Below, piece by piece: positions 1-13,300 of a DNA stretch of 64,000 nt; positions within the stretch are counted from its first letter, which is position 1; each line of letters opens with the position of its first letter. The notes under the pieces were generated by a model. The model worked only from the letters and a program-made list of their open reading frames with translations. It did no database searches and was not told where the DNA came from. The DNA comes from Rhynchopus euleeides (lineage: Eukaryota; Euglenozoa; Diplonemea; Diplonemida; Diplonemidae): the NCBI GenBank assembly GCA_963210315.1, contig OY723321.1, positions 62,001-126,000 on the forward strand, given 5' to 3'. A program made the translations under genes and the position numbers.

Positions 1-2470
1 GGGTGGAGGGGGTGAGATGAGTTGTTCAAATTGTCGACTCAAAACGGAAAAATTCGGGGGCCCGCCGACCAGGGAGGGGGGAGGGGGATAATCCTTCTGT
101 TGATGCGATCAGAGAGAGCATGCCTTTGACACCCACCACCACCACCCCCCCCTCCGCAACAAGCGCCCACACACACTCCCATCCCCTGTTGAGGGCAGCG
201 CACTGTCCAGATGTTGAACCGGGAAACTCCCGAAGCGCGGTACAGGGGGTGGTGGGGTGTGGAGAGAGAGAGAGAGAGAGAGAGAGAAAAGAAAAAGGAG
301 GCAAATACAGAAGGAGAGACGTCCGGATTGAACACATAAACAACAACGTTTGAGCCGAAAAAAAAGTAAAATAAAATGGTGGGAAGGAAAAAAAATGCAC
401 CGGATGCCTCCTCATCTCAAAAGGCTTCCTCGAGTATCTTCTCTTTCCTCTCTCAACAACCCCTTGGCAGCGTGCCGCTGGTTCCCCAGCTGCTCCAGGC
501 AAGGAAGCTCTAGACCATATCTCTCATTTGGCTGACTGAATCAGGAACACTCATCGTTTGCTACCTGCCCCTCTGTGTGGGTGTGTCATGTTGATGGTTG
601 ATGCCGTATGTTTTTTCTTCTTCTTCTTCTTCCTTCTTCTCTGTGCTGGCGATCGGGCGGGAAAAGCACCCCAATATAAGGTGGGGTCCTGAGAGGGAAG
701 AAATTGTCTGGGGAACAACGCATACACATATACAGGACGGCTTTTTCCCAACAAACCCAGCAAAGAAAACAATTCAGCGGCAAAACCAACAAACCCACCA
801 CAACCCCGGGGGGAGGCCTCCACCCGCCCCTCTCCACCCTTTGAGGGTGCCAAGGGGAGACACAGCGAGATGAGCCCTCTTTGCTGAACTCTCCCTCCCC
901 ATAGTTTACAGGATCCCCCTTCACAACACACACAGCGGCATCCAGCGGCACACCCCGACACAGAAACCTGCGGAATTTTTTTGACCTTTTTCTTTTGAGC
1001 AGGCACATGTGCAAGCACAACCGTCCGAGCTGCGTCCCCACTCCACCCCCCCCCCTCACAGACCCGGCAGCAACACTACCGATCCCCGACACCCTACGCG
1101 ACATCGCCACACCCCCCCCTGCTCCAGCTGGGAACTGCACCAGCTGTGGAGTGTGCGGGGAGGGGGGGGAGGGGTGGGGGCAGGAGAAGGGCGGTAATCA
1201 CAACAGTGTGCTAAGACTAATAGACAAGAAGAGGAGTGGCGGGGGGGGGGGGGGGGCGCGGGGGGAAGAGGTGGGGGCGGGGGGGTGTGGGGGGTAAAAT
1301 CAGACACCCCGATTGTATTGTAGGGCAGGGGTGGGGGGGGGGGGAGACGGGGGGTGTGCTGGTGGGGGTGGGGTAGATAGATAGATGTGTGAAAATAAAA
1401 AACAGTTCAGTAAAATCAAAATGCGAGATAATATACTGGGGGGGGGGGGGGGACAACAAGGCGTTTCAAACAGTTACAAAATTGAAGCATCATAACTTTG
1501 AATGGTTTTGTTTGGCAGAACATGGCGAGGCTGGCCGCGCCACGGCCGCCCTATTTAGAGGGGAAAAACAAGGGGGTGTTCAAACAACAAATCAAATTCC
1601 AATAAAATTGTTGGTGGATATAAATCTACCACAGGAAACACGTATCACTTGATTCACACTCAGTTTGGGGGGGATGGGGGGGAGGCCTTTGGGTGATGGG
1701 TGAAATCATAGTAGGAAGACGGCAGTAATTCTGCCGACGCTTTACCAAATTTTATTTCCGTTTTGAATTCCGGGAAGGAGGGGGAGGAGAAAGCGGCACA
1801 GATGGCAGGAACAGGACACCCCTACCAAAACAACCACTGACCCACACACACTTGCCCGGAAATCGAGTCACACACACCGACACCCACACCCCTGCCAGAC
1901 GAAGCACTGGGGGGCTCAGTAAAATAAGCGAACAAAGAGGGAGAGCGGTCAACTCACTCGTCCTGTGGTGGCTCAGACACCGGCCTGACCAACGCCCCTT
2001 CCCATCGCTCAGGCATGGCGGCAGGGGCCCAGCAGGGGCGTCTGACAGCACCAGAGGATACAAAAAACCCCCACTGCAGAACGGGAGGCTCAGGGGGGAG
2101 GAGGGTGAAAATAACAGTTTTTTTTGGCACGTCAAGCAAACGAAAGCCGGAGGAAGAAGTTGGGGGAAGGGGGGGCACGACATCCTTCAATGATGCAAGG
2201 CTGACAGGGGGAGAGGGGGGGGGGGGAGGCGGATACGAGGCACCTGTTAACAGGGGGTGGGGCTGCGATGCAGGGCAAATAACAGAGATGCGCAGAGAGC
2301 GGATCCCTCTCTCCCCTTCCGCCCCAAAAAATGTAGGCACTGTCAGTGGTGGGGGTGGGGGGATGAAGTGTTCGGAACCATAAAAAGCTGCTGCCAGGCA
2401 GAGGGGGGGCGGTGGTGGGGATGGAGGGAAGTAACGAAGTAAATAAAGAAATAGGATTAGTCACGGATGA
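1..2470. other. Gene-poor low-complexity stretch
   Basis: I see no convincing gene on either strand. The stretch holds a GA dinucleotide run (about 262-287), a TTC-rich run near 614-635, and plus-strand G runs at 1241-1256, 1333-1344, 1438-1452 and 2215-2226. Open frames here are short, rich in Pro, Ser and Gly, and look like by-products of base composition. Confidence 0.6.
262..287. repeat. GA dinucleotide microsatellite
   Basis: An uninterrupted GA run on the plus strand followed by an A-rich stretch. It is a simple repeat with no coding content. Confidence 0.9.
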
Positions 2471-2471
2471 C

Positions 2472-2585
2472 GTACGAATCGTAATGGTGAAATACGAATC
2501 GTGCATATCGTATTTTATATCGCATTATATCGTATACGATTACGATATAAAATACGATATTATGCGATATTACGAATCGTTTAGG
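2472..2585. repeat. AT-rich imperfect palindrome of TACGAATCG/GCGATAT words
   Basis: An AT-rich island in GC-rich surroundings. The two halves are inverted around about 2535 and share the 17-base word GATATAAAATACGATAT with its complement. TACGAATCG recurs at both edges. Related GCGATAT/ATATCGC words occur at 4633-4660, just beyond the transposase remnant, so these two blocks may be subterminal regions of one transposon. I could not find a clean target duplication. Confidence 0.6.
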
Positions 2586-2587
2586 AT

Positions 2588-4552
2588 GATGCATGGCCAC
2601 ACGGGGTGGGCACCGGGGAAAAAGGCACCCAGCACATCAACGAGGGGCGGCGAGACTACCACCACCACCCCAGATGAGTCACCCACTCCGAAGCCAAAGG
2701 CTCTCAAAGAGCAGCTGGCGAAGCAGAAAGCAGGGGCGCGAGTGAGCTACGTGACAGCGAAAACACGTCATGATAAGCTGCAAGGCGATGCCAAAGACGT
2801 GTACGCCGTCAAGGATGTCGCGTCTCTGCAAACCCGCAAACCCCAGTGTTCTCCCGATGGCGAGTTTGGGGGCGAAATTCTCCATTTGTATTTTTTCCCC
2901 CGAAAACCCGACGGCGAGTTTCGGCATTTTTTTGGGAGTGGAATTTTTCACAGGTTTCAGACAGTTTCCCACTCATCGACCTGCACAACTTCCCAACAAC
3001 GAGCGTCCCTGGGTTCGTGCCCCACTACGAACCGCAATTGATCCAAAGAGTCCCAGAACGCGAAGGAGAAGGCCAGATGTTCGCTACCGTGGCCTCCGGC
3101 GGCTGGGGGGCTCCGCCCCCTAAACCCCTGTGCTGTGCACCTGTCGAGTGTGCATGTACCATTTGGTGTACCATGGCAAGTGGGAAACGGCACAACACCA
3201 GGAGTGCGACATGGTCGTGAGTGAAGACGGAGTACGTGCAGACTACCATCCCTGCACAACGAAGTCTGTACGACTTCCTCGTTGTCCACTCACACCGCAC
3301 ATTGCAAAGCGTATCGATCAGAACGAATGTTGTTGCGGATATACGCGTGCATTGCATGAGGTGCTCGCGCGCGAAGCGCGCGAGCAATTTTTTTTAGCAC
3401 CCCTTTTTCCGGATCAAAACTCGCCATCACCCACCCGTGCGGTCGAGCACCAGAAGAAGAAGCAGTCGGGCGGTGAAGACAAGAACGGCGACAGGCAAGG
3501 GGGGCAGCAGAAGGCGCACGGAGCCAATCCAGCACCGGAATTCGTGAGTGACCTGTCGTATTCACTTTGCGTCGGCAATACCACGGCCAGCCAGGCGGAG
3601 CTTGTGGTGTTGGCGATTCGGAAACACCTGTACCCGAACATGCCCAGCGGACGCGCCCTCTTGCAGAAACACAGCAGCCACACGGATGCACTTCTGAAGG
3701 CGCTGAAAGATGCTCTCAAAGGTCGCACCGTGCCTATTGGCATCGACGGAACTACAGCAGCATCGATCCACACCTCGTACCTCGCTCTGACTGCATATGT
3801 TGAGCAACAACCGCTGCTGGTGTGCGTTGAGGTGTTCAGGCTGGGGTGAGCCCTGACGCAGTGATGCTTGAAGATGTGCTGCAGCGGCTCGAATGCGACT
3901 ACTCGTTTACGATCGCGTCTGTCAACATGGACAGATGCGCGACAAACCAGCGCCTCATCAAGCTCACAGGGCGTCTGTCGGTGTGGTGTTTGGGGCATCA
4001 CGCCAACAAATGTTGCAAAGACTTCTACACGAAGCGCTTCCCCCTCGCCATCCACTTCGTGACCTTCTTCTCACAGGCGCCGCGCACCACCTCAGAAACG
4101 AGGTGGTCAGCGCTGTTTCACGTCGTTGAGCATGTGGCACCCCGGACCGACCTGCTTGCAAGCTTCTTGCACGAAGAGCTTGAGCGCGCCTACAAACCGC
4201 AAAGTGTCCGAGAGTTAGCACATTTGATCGGAGGGGATGGGTGGGGGGACATGCTCTCGGAGATCCAGACGATGCACAGAGCCTCCTACAGTTCTTCCTC
4301 TGGATGAGCAACCCCCCCAGCGATCAGAAGTCCTGCTTTGTCGTGGGGGAAGTATGGAAGAGCATCCAACACGTCACCAACGAGGAACAACAACTTCTCA
4401 AAGAGCTGTGGGACACGTTTTCCTCAAGAGAGTTCTTTAAACTCATGGAGGTGATGGACCCGGAAGCAGTTGCCCAGGAGGTGATTGCTGATGAAGTGCT
4501 GGAGGCGTCGGAAGAGAGGTGGCGGGACGTCTTGGGGCGTAACACCACTTAG
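2588..4552 (+). pseudogene. Decayed hAT-type transposase gene
   Basis: This is the only substantial plus-strand coding trace. Three consecutive open segments carry it. 3130-3849 contains a PS-x-R-ALLQ stretch and IGIDGTT, matching the DUF659-type RNase H-like core of hAT transposases. 3846-4307 contains NMDRCATNQ, a C-x-GHHANKCCKDF motif and SETRWSALF, all in the family order. 4241-4552 continues with an acidic helical tail. The segments lie in different frames, with shifts near 3845 and about 4280, unless introns explain them. 2588-2830 encodes a Lys/Pro/Thr-rich piece that may be the start, and the gap to 3110 contains the GC-rich module shared with the small hAT elements. No full hATC dimerisation domain is visible. 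The family is inferred from motif order, not from a search. Confidence 0.65.
3078..3120 (+). repeat. GC-rich hAT-shared module, copy in the transposase element
   Basis: This carries the 18-base core CCTCCGGCGGCTGGGGGG followed by a CTCCGCCCCC arm able to pair with the G run. The same module occurs twice in each of the three small hAT elements in this window (23486, 23658; 37337, 37499; 51683, 51857). Confidence 0.8.
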
Positions 4553-4667
4553 CCGGATCCCATCCTTGTGGTGTTGTCTCATGTGGCCACCTAGCCATCC
4601 CATTGCCTCCCTCAGAAGCCTGTAGTAATAGTGCGATATGGGCATATCGCATACGATATCAAAGCTG

Positions 4668-5680
4668 ACTAAACTGGTGCCCCTGACGACCCCATATTGC
4701 GTAGTTTGTGCGTAGTGAAAAGGGGGGGGGGGTCTCATTTTTTGATTTACTCAGCCATTCTCTGTCTCTATGCCGGGACCCCAAACTCAAGGAGTTCTTG
4801 CTGTTCCGGGGTCAGTGAGGGTGCAGGCGCTTCAGGTGCTGCAGGTGCTGCAGGTTCTTCAGGTGCTGCAGCGCTGGCAGCCTTCGGTGCGGGTTTCGAC
4901 GCAGTCTTTGCAGGTCTCTTTGGGGGTGCCCTTTGGCGCGGTGCCTGCTTCAGCTCGTCGGGTGGAAGCATCAACGCATCATTAAGCGGTGCCTGCTTCA
5001 GCTCCTCCGGGTGGAAGCGTCAACGCATCATTAAGGAAGAAGGAAGCACAGTTGCTACGCTTTTTTGCAGCTGCAGGAAACGACACCATACCCAACAACA
5101 ATCCCCAGACCGTCGAGGGAGAGTGGGCGCCTGGATCCCGTGACACAGATCTCTAGTGCCGTTGTGATCCCCTCGGATAACGTCTCCTGGACGTTGTCAG
5201 CGGAGGTTGCCTGTGTGGCGGTGACCTCCGTATACCCCGCGGGATCCAGTGCCAGTAGCGCCTTCTTCAGCTTTTCGTCGACCCCTCGGCCGACGCTCTC
5301 CTTGATGTCAAGGGCCACCTTCAGGGTGGCACCTCGCAGCGCCCTGAAGGCTGTGATCGTATCATCATTCACAATCTCGAGGGTGTTCTACGCGGCTCCT
5401 GGAACTCACTTCCTTCTCAGGTGTTTCTGGGCATGGGGCAACCTTGCCCAGGTGTTTCTGGAGTCCCGCCCCACATGTCGTGCGTTCTTTCGTACGGTGT
5501 ATAGTGAGTTCTGGCAATAATTTTTTGCTCGGTCAGCGCAGTGCCTCCAGTCCTGTCTCAGTAGCCACACAGAAAGGGGGACCAAAAAAAACTGGGGGGG
5601 GACCAAAAAGCGAGACCCCCCCCCCAGATTGCGTAGTTTGTGCGTAGTGAAAAAGGGGTAAATCAGGGGCACCAATTAGT
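4668..5680. mobile_element. TIR element carrying a gene fragment; one end block flipped
   Basis: The two ends are inverted copies around TGGTGCCCCTGA (4675-4686 and 5663-5674), with an outer ACTAA also shared. Further in, both ends have a long G run followed by TCTC and a T run (left 4723-4747, complement at right about 5598-5628), again inverted. The block between, TTGCGTAGTTTGTGCGTAGT (left about 4696, right about 5631), is in direct orientation, so it was inverted at one end. I could not find a target duplication, and the family is unknown. The interior holds a minus-strand gene fragment. Confidence 0.5.
4768..5372 (-). pseudogene. Unidentified gene fragment inside the TIR element
   Basis: Two minus-strand open pieces look like exons of one protein. 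The upstream piece (about 5100-5372) is a soluble-looking sequence with an ALDIKESVGRGVDEKLKKAL helix. The downstream piece (4768-5040) is an Ala/Pro/Lys-rich tail ending in PEQQELLEFGVPA and a stop. A 47-48 bp tandem duplication (4941-4988 and 4989-5035) repeats part of the tail, encoding NDAL-x-LPP. No GTATG donor joins the two pieces, no start is obvious, and it sits within transposon ends, so I treat it as a captured or decaying fragment. I do not recognise the parent gene. Confidence 0.4.
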
Positions 5681-8600
5681 GGGGGTATTTTTTTTGGGGG
5701 GAAGAAGTGAGGCAAGGAAATGGGAAGAAACGACAAGGTGGGGGTGGGGGGGGCGGAGGCGGGGTGTTGGAGTGGCCAAGACACCTCACCGAGGCATGGG
5801 TGAGGTACCCCCGCCCCCCAGCCGGTGGTTGCCGCGAGGTCACGTGGCTACCAATGTGGGATGTATTTTCCGAGTTTATTTTTTTTTGATGATTTTGTTG
5901 GCCGAGTAAGGCTTTGCCTGAGTGCGGCAGCTGCAACCCGGCCATTGGCCTTGAATGGCCTGAATAGGCTTTCTTCTTGTTGTTCTTCTCGACAATTCAA
6001 ATGCCATATCTGTCTTGGGATGGAATGGTTTGAGCATAAATTCTCACATTTTTTTCTTCACCGGCGAATTTATTTTTCTGGCAACATCATACCTCAGAGA
6101 TGGCGGGGAGGGAATGCCTGAAGCTCTCAGGAGTCAAATATCGTTTGTTTTTTCCTGGTTTTTTTCCCCAGGATTTCTCCCCCCCCTCTCGAGCCAACCA
6201 ACACAGCAGGGCCAGACTCTGAGAGAGGGGAATAAATCCGGCAAAACAAACGACACGACACCTTCGGCACCATCAGAGGCAGCCGGGGAAGCTTTGATAT
6301 ACACTTCCTGGGCTGGCCCACACACACACCCCCCCACCCCCCACCTCCGAGAACACAGTTCCATGCGAACAAATCTGCAAAAAGACCGCGGGGATGGCTC
6401 TTCTTGGATGTCGCTTGCCTGAACTTCATCGTTTGCTGTGCCATAAAACGTGGTGCTGTATGACCAAGTAAAAGAGACCAAGAGATGTCTTCATCCCAGC
6501 CGGCACTGGGGTTTTCTTCAGCTGTCAGGTGGGGGTCTGATGACCACACCGAACGGCCGTGTCGTCCTTCTCCCAGGTTGTTATTTTCGTGTGTTATTTC
6601 TGGTCAGGTTTGGTCTAGATCCAAAAAAAGGTCTCGAAGGTCAAGGTTTTGAGAGCGTGCCGGGGAGGCACTTCTTTGGGGGCTTGGGGAACGGGGGGGA
6701 AGGGGAGGAAATGAGAATCGCCACGAAGATGGGACTGATGATGCTTGCCCTGCCGTGGGGCAGTGGGACAGCGTGCGGCTGGGCGCACTCCGCTTGCCTC
6801 TGCACACTTCCTCAGCAGGTTAGTAAGCGTTTCAGAAATAGGCTCGAGGCCAGAAGGGCGATCTAATCATTGAGGGCCAGGAGCGCACTTGCCATGAGAA
6901 GCTGTCAGAAGGAAGAGTAGGAACAGCAGAAGCACACCTCGGGAGGCTGGCAACGCTGTGCATGCTGCATGCACGAATCTCCGTGGTGGCAAAACAGGAC
7001 TACCGTTCGTGCGCGGGCTAATTGGCGATGTCATTCAGCGGCACACGATGGTGGTTCCATGAGTTGCCGTGGGACCTGGTGGTGTCCCCAGCTGAGCAAC
7101 ACAATCGTACCTTGTCAAGCAACTTTGCTTTGTGATTGGGCTGTGGTGCATGAAAGTGTTGCCCCAGAACATAGGTTCCCTTGTATGACTTTGCGAATTC
7201 GCTGCACTTTGTCTGTGATGACCAAAACAAAGAGGCGTTGCCAAGGTGGTGTGTCTAGGTATTCATCACACTGTGGGTGCAACAGAAACATTTTACCGCA
7301 AAGAATATTTTACGGGCAAGAAAAGTAGCGAACAGTATTACACCAATAGAAAATTGAGAAACGGTGGAACTCAAAAAAAATATGCCAACATTCAAAAAAA
7401 GAGTCGCAAACTGCCCCTTCCGGGATGATTGAACCTTCTGCTGGGGACATACCAATCCGGTTGGTCGAGAATCACATTAACGGTGATGCGTGGGATCGTT
7501 TCGGGGCATCCAAGATGTGCTTGGGTTACTTGACTATACCCAGTGGGTTGGGATATTCGTGCGACTGATCTAGCAAACGCGGTGACGACGGTAACGCCTA
7601 CAGTGCAGATTGGAACCAAACGCAAGAGAGGCAGTGGCATGCTGGAGAGATAAAGTGGCTTGAGCCCGTGTCCAGTGCGCGCACAGACCAGATTTGCGAA
7701 CAGCTCCCATTTACCTTGGTAGGACGTAGACTATCACACGTATGCAGAACAGAGCTCATCGCATGCACGCCTCACAAGAAACACCCCACAACAACTTCGT
7801 TGCCTGCGGTGCAGGTCTACAACCAAAAATCGCACACAAGAAGTCGCTGCGGGGTGATTCCTGCCTGGGATGAGCGGAGGTGTGGGGGGGGGGGGGGCAC
7901 TTAAATTATGTGCTGTGTAAAGATAATTCAGTCAGTTCAGCAGTTAGCAACATATCACAGGACAGGCTGCGTATTCTCTGTGGATCTCACGGCCTGAGGG
8001 AAAAACGACGAACGTGGAATAACAGACCACAACAGAAACGGCAAAATCTCGGTCCGAGGAGACCGGATGACATAAACAGACCTCTAGCCGCAGCCTCGCG
8101 CAGTTTGGCTGATAATTCAGCGCGTGCCGATGCAGAGCTGCCAGCATAGATGCGGCAAAGGAAAGAAACAATACATATGAACGGCAGAGTGCTCTGGGGT
8201 TCACATAACTCACGAAAGTGAGTGCAAACATCACGGTGCACCTGCAGCTAACGAACATAAAGTACGCAACTGCAGTGCCCGGATAGTGTGATGGCAGGAG
8301 GTGGTTCCCAGACACGCCATGGGTAAGGAAAATGGCACTGCAACAGTCGCAGTCCCTCCTAAGTAAAAACTACACATTTACAGCAGGAACTGTAGGATAA
8401 ACACGCCTCGCGACAAAGAACACCAGATCACAGGGAACATACAAACAACGATATTCAGTGCTATACGGGCCGCGAGTGGGCCATCAATAGGAGGAGAATA
8501 GAATCAAGCTGAACTGACTTCTTTTCATGATGCAGAAAAAGGCAACGTTCGTGCGTTTGCCTGCAACGCCACATCTGGCGGCGATTTTGTCAAGGTCAAT

Positions 8601-10381
8601 GGTTTGGTTAAATCGTGTGTTTTGACTGTCCCACTGCACACCACCCTCCCAGGGTCGCACAGCCGTTCCGCCAAGGCCTGCCGAACTGATGCCCTGCAGC
8701 TCCACAGAACCAGCCCACAGGACGGGACGCCTTGTTTGCCAGGTTTACGCAGACACGCTCACGGGTCATGAGGCCAGACGGCCGTCACTACAACCCCTGA
8801 GGGCGGCCACAGAGCAGAACGGTGCGGCGGGAATAATCCACAGGTGGGGGGTGGGGGTGCAGAGGGCGTTTATGACGGACGTAGGGGGCACACAGAAGCG
8901 ATATGGATGTTAGGGCGGTTGGTTTTGTACTTTGTTTTTGCAGTCGTGATATGCACACACACACACACACCCCTCCCCCCACCCCAAACCACGGCCCCCA
9001 GATTCGGCTGTTCTGTACTGCCGAGATGCTGGCAGGCGTGACATATGTTAAGGAAGCACGAAACGGATCTACGGACACTCAACCGAGGTCAATGCAAGAC
9101 TGCAACTTTGTGTATTTTTTTTGAATATTGGCAACGTGCGGCAACATGACCGGCACGCACACCACGTGGGTCGTGGCGCCATGTGGCAGCACTCATTTTT
9201 TACGATTTTTTTGCGGGAAATTTTGCGCGATAGCCAGCTATGATAGCCGCACATATGCACAGCAGTAAGCAACAATACTGCACCAACCAGGGCGACGACC
9301 ATGCTGTGGACTTCTCCACCCCAGGCGCTGTGCTGCAGCGCCGCAGGGGTGGGGACACCGGGTGAATGCAGTGCTTGGCAAGGCAGGAGGCACCACCGCA
9401 CCACCACCACCCCTCCCACCCCCCTGCCCCAGAATGCCGATTTTTCCATCCCGCTAACGCAGCAGCACCTGAGCCAACCGCTGTTGGGCCTGAGCCAAAG
9501 AGACGCTGTGCACCGCGAACAGCGACAGGGTCTCTTATCAGCAGCTGCAGGTGCTGTACGGAGACGGGCGCAAAGCGAAGGGCGCGGGGGGAGGAGGGTC
9601 TGATGGACTCCCTCCGAAAAGATTCATGGGGTCGTTGTGTTCAGTGTAGGAGATTGCACCGAGCGGACTCTGATGCCAACTCTACTCGTCAGTCGGGGGG
9701 GAGGACGCACACCCATTGCGAATCTTTTTATATAAGACTACTGGACTGGAGTGCAGAGAAGCACACCCGGAGAGCCAAAATTGCTCCTTTTTTTTTTGGC
9801 GTGATCCCGCTTGTCTCCACACTACAACACACCCACCCAACCAAAAAAAAACCCTCACCAACAAGACAGGCTATCCCACACCGACTGGAGGAGGCCAGCG
9901 TGTTGGCACAGGCCATGCTACTGCCCTGCAAGGGTTTGGGGGTGGAGGCGGGGTGGTGGTGGGAGTGCAGTACATCCTCAAGGAAATACACAGAGAGGTT
10001 GGGGGGGATGTAATCATGCTGAGTATGGGAATCAGGGGGGGGGGAGAAAGGTGGGGAGGGGGTGGGGGGGCTGGCAGCAGCTAAGTTAGGTGTTGATGTG
10101 AGGGGGGGGGGGGGGGTGTGTGGGGGGGGAAGAATATTTCCAAGAAAAAATAGACACGAATTGTTGTCGAAACCGATGAAATAAGAGGAACAGAACCGCG
10201 TGCGGAGTCATCTACTCTGTGCGAGGGTATTTTCTGGACTCCGCAACCTAGTATATGTATTTTTTTGTTTTTCTCCCTTCGCATGATCGGTGCCCACGGG
10301 AAAGCTTGAAGCGCGCACACTTGCAGGTACAGGCGACATGCTTTTGTCAGCAAGGCATGCGCAAAACCCTAACAATGCGGC
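5681..10381. other. Gene desert, 4.7 kb
   Basis: I find no supported gene. Base composition is closer to 50% GC than in the coding part of the window. It contains a G run at 7884-7897, a CA run near 8952-8970, and a G run at 10102-10116. Open frames are short, without recognisable motifs. Confidence 0.6.
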
Positions 10382-13300
10382 TTAGCTTTCCTGGACGTGA
10401 GTGGGGGTGCCGATCAGAGGGCGGTGCTCGCCAAGGCGCTCCTCCTCATCGTCGCTGAGCTCCTGTGTGGAGCTGCGGTCCTCCTGCTGGCGCAGCCCCT
10501 CCCTCGCCTTGGCCTCACGCAGCATCGGCATGATCTCCTCCATGTGCTCCTGGCGTGCCTGGATCAGCGTTGCGGCAGACCTGTGCGCCACGAAGTAGGC
10601 GAGGTTGGCGGCGATGGAAGCTGCGAAGAGAATCCATGTCCCCTCCACCAGCTTGGACTCCACGTTGAAGCAAGTGGGCTGCACGTCGGTCAGGTAGCCC
10701 AGTGGATGCACCACGTTTGCGAAGACGTCGTTGATCTGGTCGCACCCGTGTCCGATCAGGAAGCGCACAAACTGTCCGATTTCCATGAGGGTCGCAATCA
10801 GCACCACGACAAACACATCAAGCGCGCTCCATGCCGCAATCACCTCGGCAGCAACGTACATCATCTTCTGCTCACGCAGCGTCAGGGGCAGCACCCACAG
10901 CATCAGCAGGGAAACGATCTGGATCAGCGGGACCACCACGGTGAAGAGCATGTACACGACGACAAGGTAGGTGTATTCGAAGCTCTCGTAGGGCGATGTT
11001 GCCTGATCCAGGACGTTCTTCGCCAGGGAGATCATGCTGTAGCCTGTCGTGGACGAGTTGGCACGGTCCAGGTCGCGGCCCAGCCCTGCCAGCCCCTCCA
11101 TGGTGAACTCGAATGTGTCAACAGACACGCCTGTAATGAGCAGGGTCAGTGCGAGGACCATCAGCGAGATGGAGACGGCGGCACGCCTCCTGGGGGCGTT
11201 CTCGCTGTCGCCGGGCATGACGTGGGTGGCGAGCACGACACGCTTCTTCTCATCCGTATCGCTGGCATTGGAGAGGTCGTCGAACCACCCCTTGCAGCCA
11301 CCGTCGGTCTCGTCCCACAGCACAGACTCACGGTGCATGATGACCATCAGGTGGTTCACCGTCAGCGACAGGATGGCGGCAGTCATGAACCCGAACAGCC
11401 CCCAGTGTGGCGTCACAAGGATGTCGAACTCGATGATGCCGTCGGGCACAAACTGCCAGCTCGGGGGCAGGTTGATGTGGAGCCTGAAGGCGCACATCAT
11501 CATCATCACCATGAAGGAGTCGATCAGCGACCACTTCCCGAAGAAGTCCAGCACGCACAGAATGCGCTCACGTGTCCTGTGCGACAGAGCGCTCGGGGGG
11601 CACACCCAGCACCACACCAGCCCCACCATCTTGCAGTAGGGCCACACACCCGAGAGGAAGCACACCAGCAGGGACAGGGCGTACACCTCGGCGTTCCACA
11701 TGTCCGACACCGTGTTGCCCAGGGCGTACTTGAAGATCTCGTTCACCTGGATCATCGACCCACCGAACAGGACGTGTGCGTGCACCGTGGCCCCGGTGCC
11801 GATGGGAGGGATGTTGGAGGACAGGAACATGCCAATAGTGCCCAGCAGCACGACCAGCACGGTGTAGCGGAAGGTTGAGGACATCGACGGGTGCCAGATC
11901 AGCGGCATGTGCACACTCTTCGCCATCGGCGTGTCGCCACGTGCGATCATCTCCTTGCACCACTGGGTGTGGCTCCTCATGGAGTACACGGTCAGCACGA
12001 CTGCCAGCAGCCCTGCGCATCCGAAGATGAAGATGTACGCCTTCTCGACAGTCATCCAGGTGTCGTCCGCCTCCTTGGGAGTTGCCGGGGCCTCGGTGGC
12101 AGTGTGGTCGCACTCAGCCACGGCATGGCTCAGACTCCGGTTGATGGCGTCAGTGGTCACCGGCTGGTTGAGGATGTGGTTTGCCTGACCCAGGGCTGCG
12201 TTCATCGCCAACTGCAGCTGCTGTTGCCCGACAGGCGACGTCATCGTCTGGGCAAGCTCGTACAGGCCAGGAGAGTCACACTTCAGGCAGTCGATAACGA
12301 ACACGAAGTTCGTCATCTTCAGCTCCGTGTCAGGGAACCCGATAGTCAGCAAAGTGCTCTCAGCACAGTCTCCCTGCGTCAGCTGCGAGATGGGGCTCAT
12401 GAGGAAGCGGCTGGGGTCGATGACCAGGGTCAGCAGGTCCTCCACATTCAGCACGTCGAACCCGAAGTACACGCGGAGGGAGTCGCTGAAGGGCACCTGG
12501 TTCTCACCCCAGAGGCTCAAGGCCACGTCGATGGACACGTTGAACCTGCGCATGTTGAGGGAGCTGGACAGGTTGTACGGAGACTTCGGAATCAGGACAT
12601 CCATCTCGGTGATGCTCGACGTGCCCAGCACCTTCGCATTGCCCACCTCGAGCTTCAGGTACCCGAGGTGCACGGGGATGTGCAGCAGAATCGTGTCGTG
12701 GATCAGCGGCAGCACCTTCTGGATGCCCAGGTTGAGGAACGCGTCGATGCCCCACGGCCCGTCGGACCCGATCAGGTTGTTCACGGCGAAGTCCATAAGC
12801 TTCAGCATCGTGTTGTCCGAGAAGTTCTGCTGCTGCGACGGCTTCGCGGTCATGTTGTTCTCAGGGTACGGCGTCGTTGCACACTTGTTGATGGGGTTGT
12901 CACCCGGGCCCTGGCCCACTGACGCCAGAGGGCCGTCATCCAGCGCCACGATCTCCTTCAGCACAGCGTGGTTCAGCAGATAGCGCAGGCCGTTCGGAAC
13001 GAATGTCTTTGCAGACTTCAGCAGCACGTTAACATCGTCCGACAGCCCGTCGGAGATGAAATCAATGTCTGCGTCGAAGTCGAGCACAGTCACGTTCGAC
13101 GTCGAGATATTGATGCCCAGCAGGGGCTGGTTGAGCCAGCACTGCAGGATAGACGTGCCATCGAAGAGGCCGTCGGTGATCCACGTCGTGATGGCATCCA
13201 TGGTCGCCTCCTTCGGCAGCGGCAGGATGCTGTTGAGCGGCAGCTCCCCGTACATCGTCGTGTTCATGACCATCATCATCGAGAGGCTGAAGTCCATCGC

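Noticed and set aside
10397-12922. Long plus-strand frames opposite the BPI-PqiA gene
   Set aside because: His/Gln/Val-rich shadow frames with no domain.
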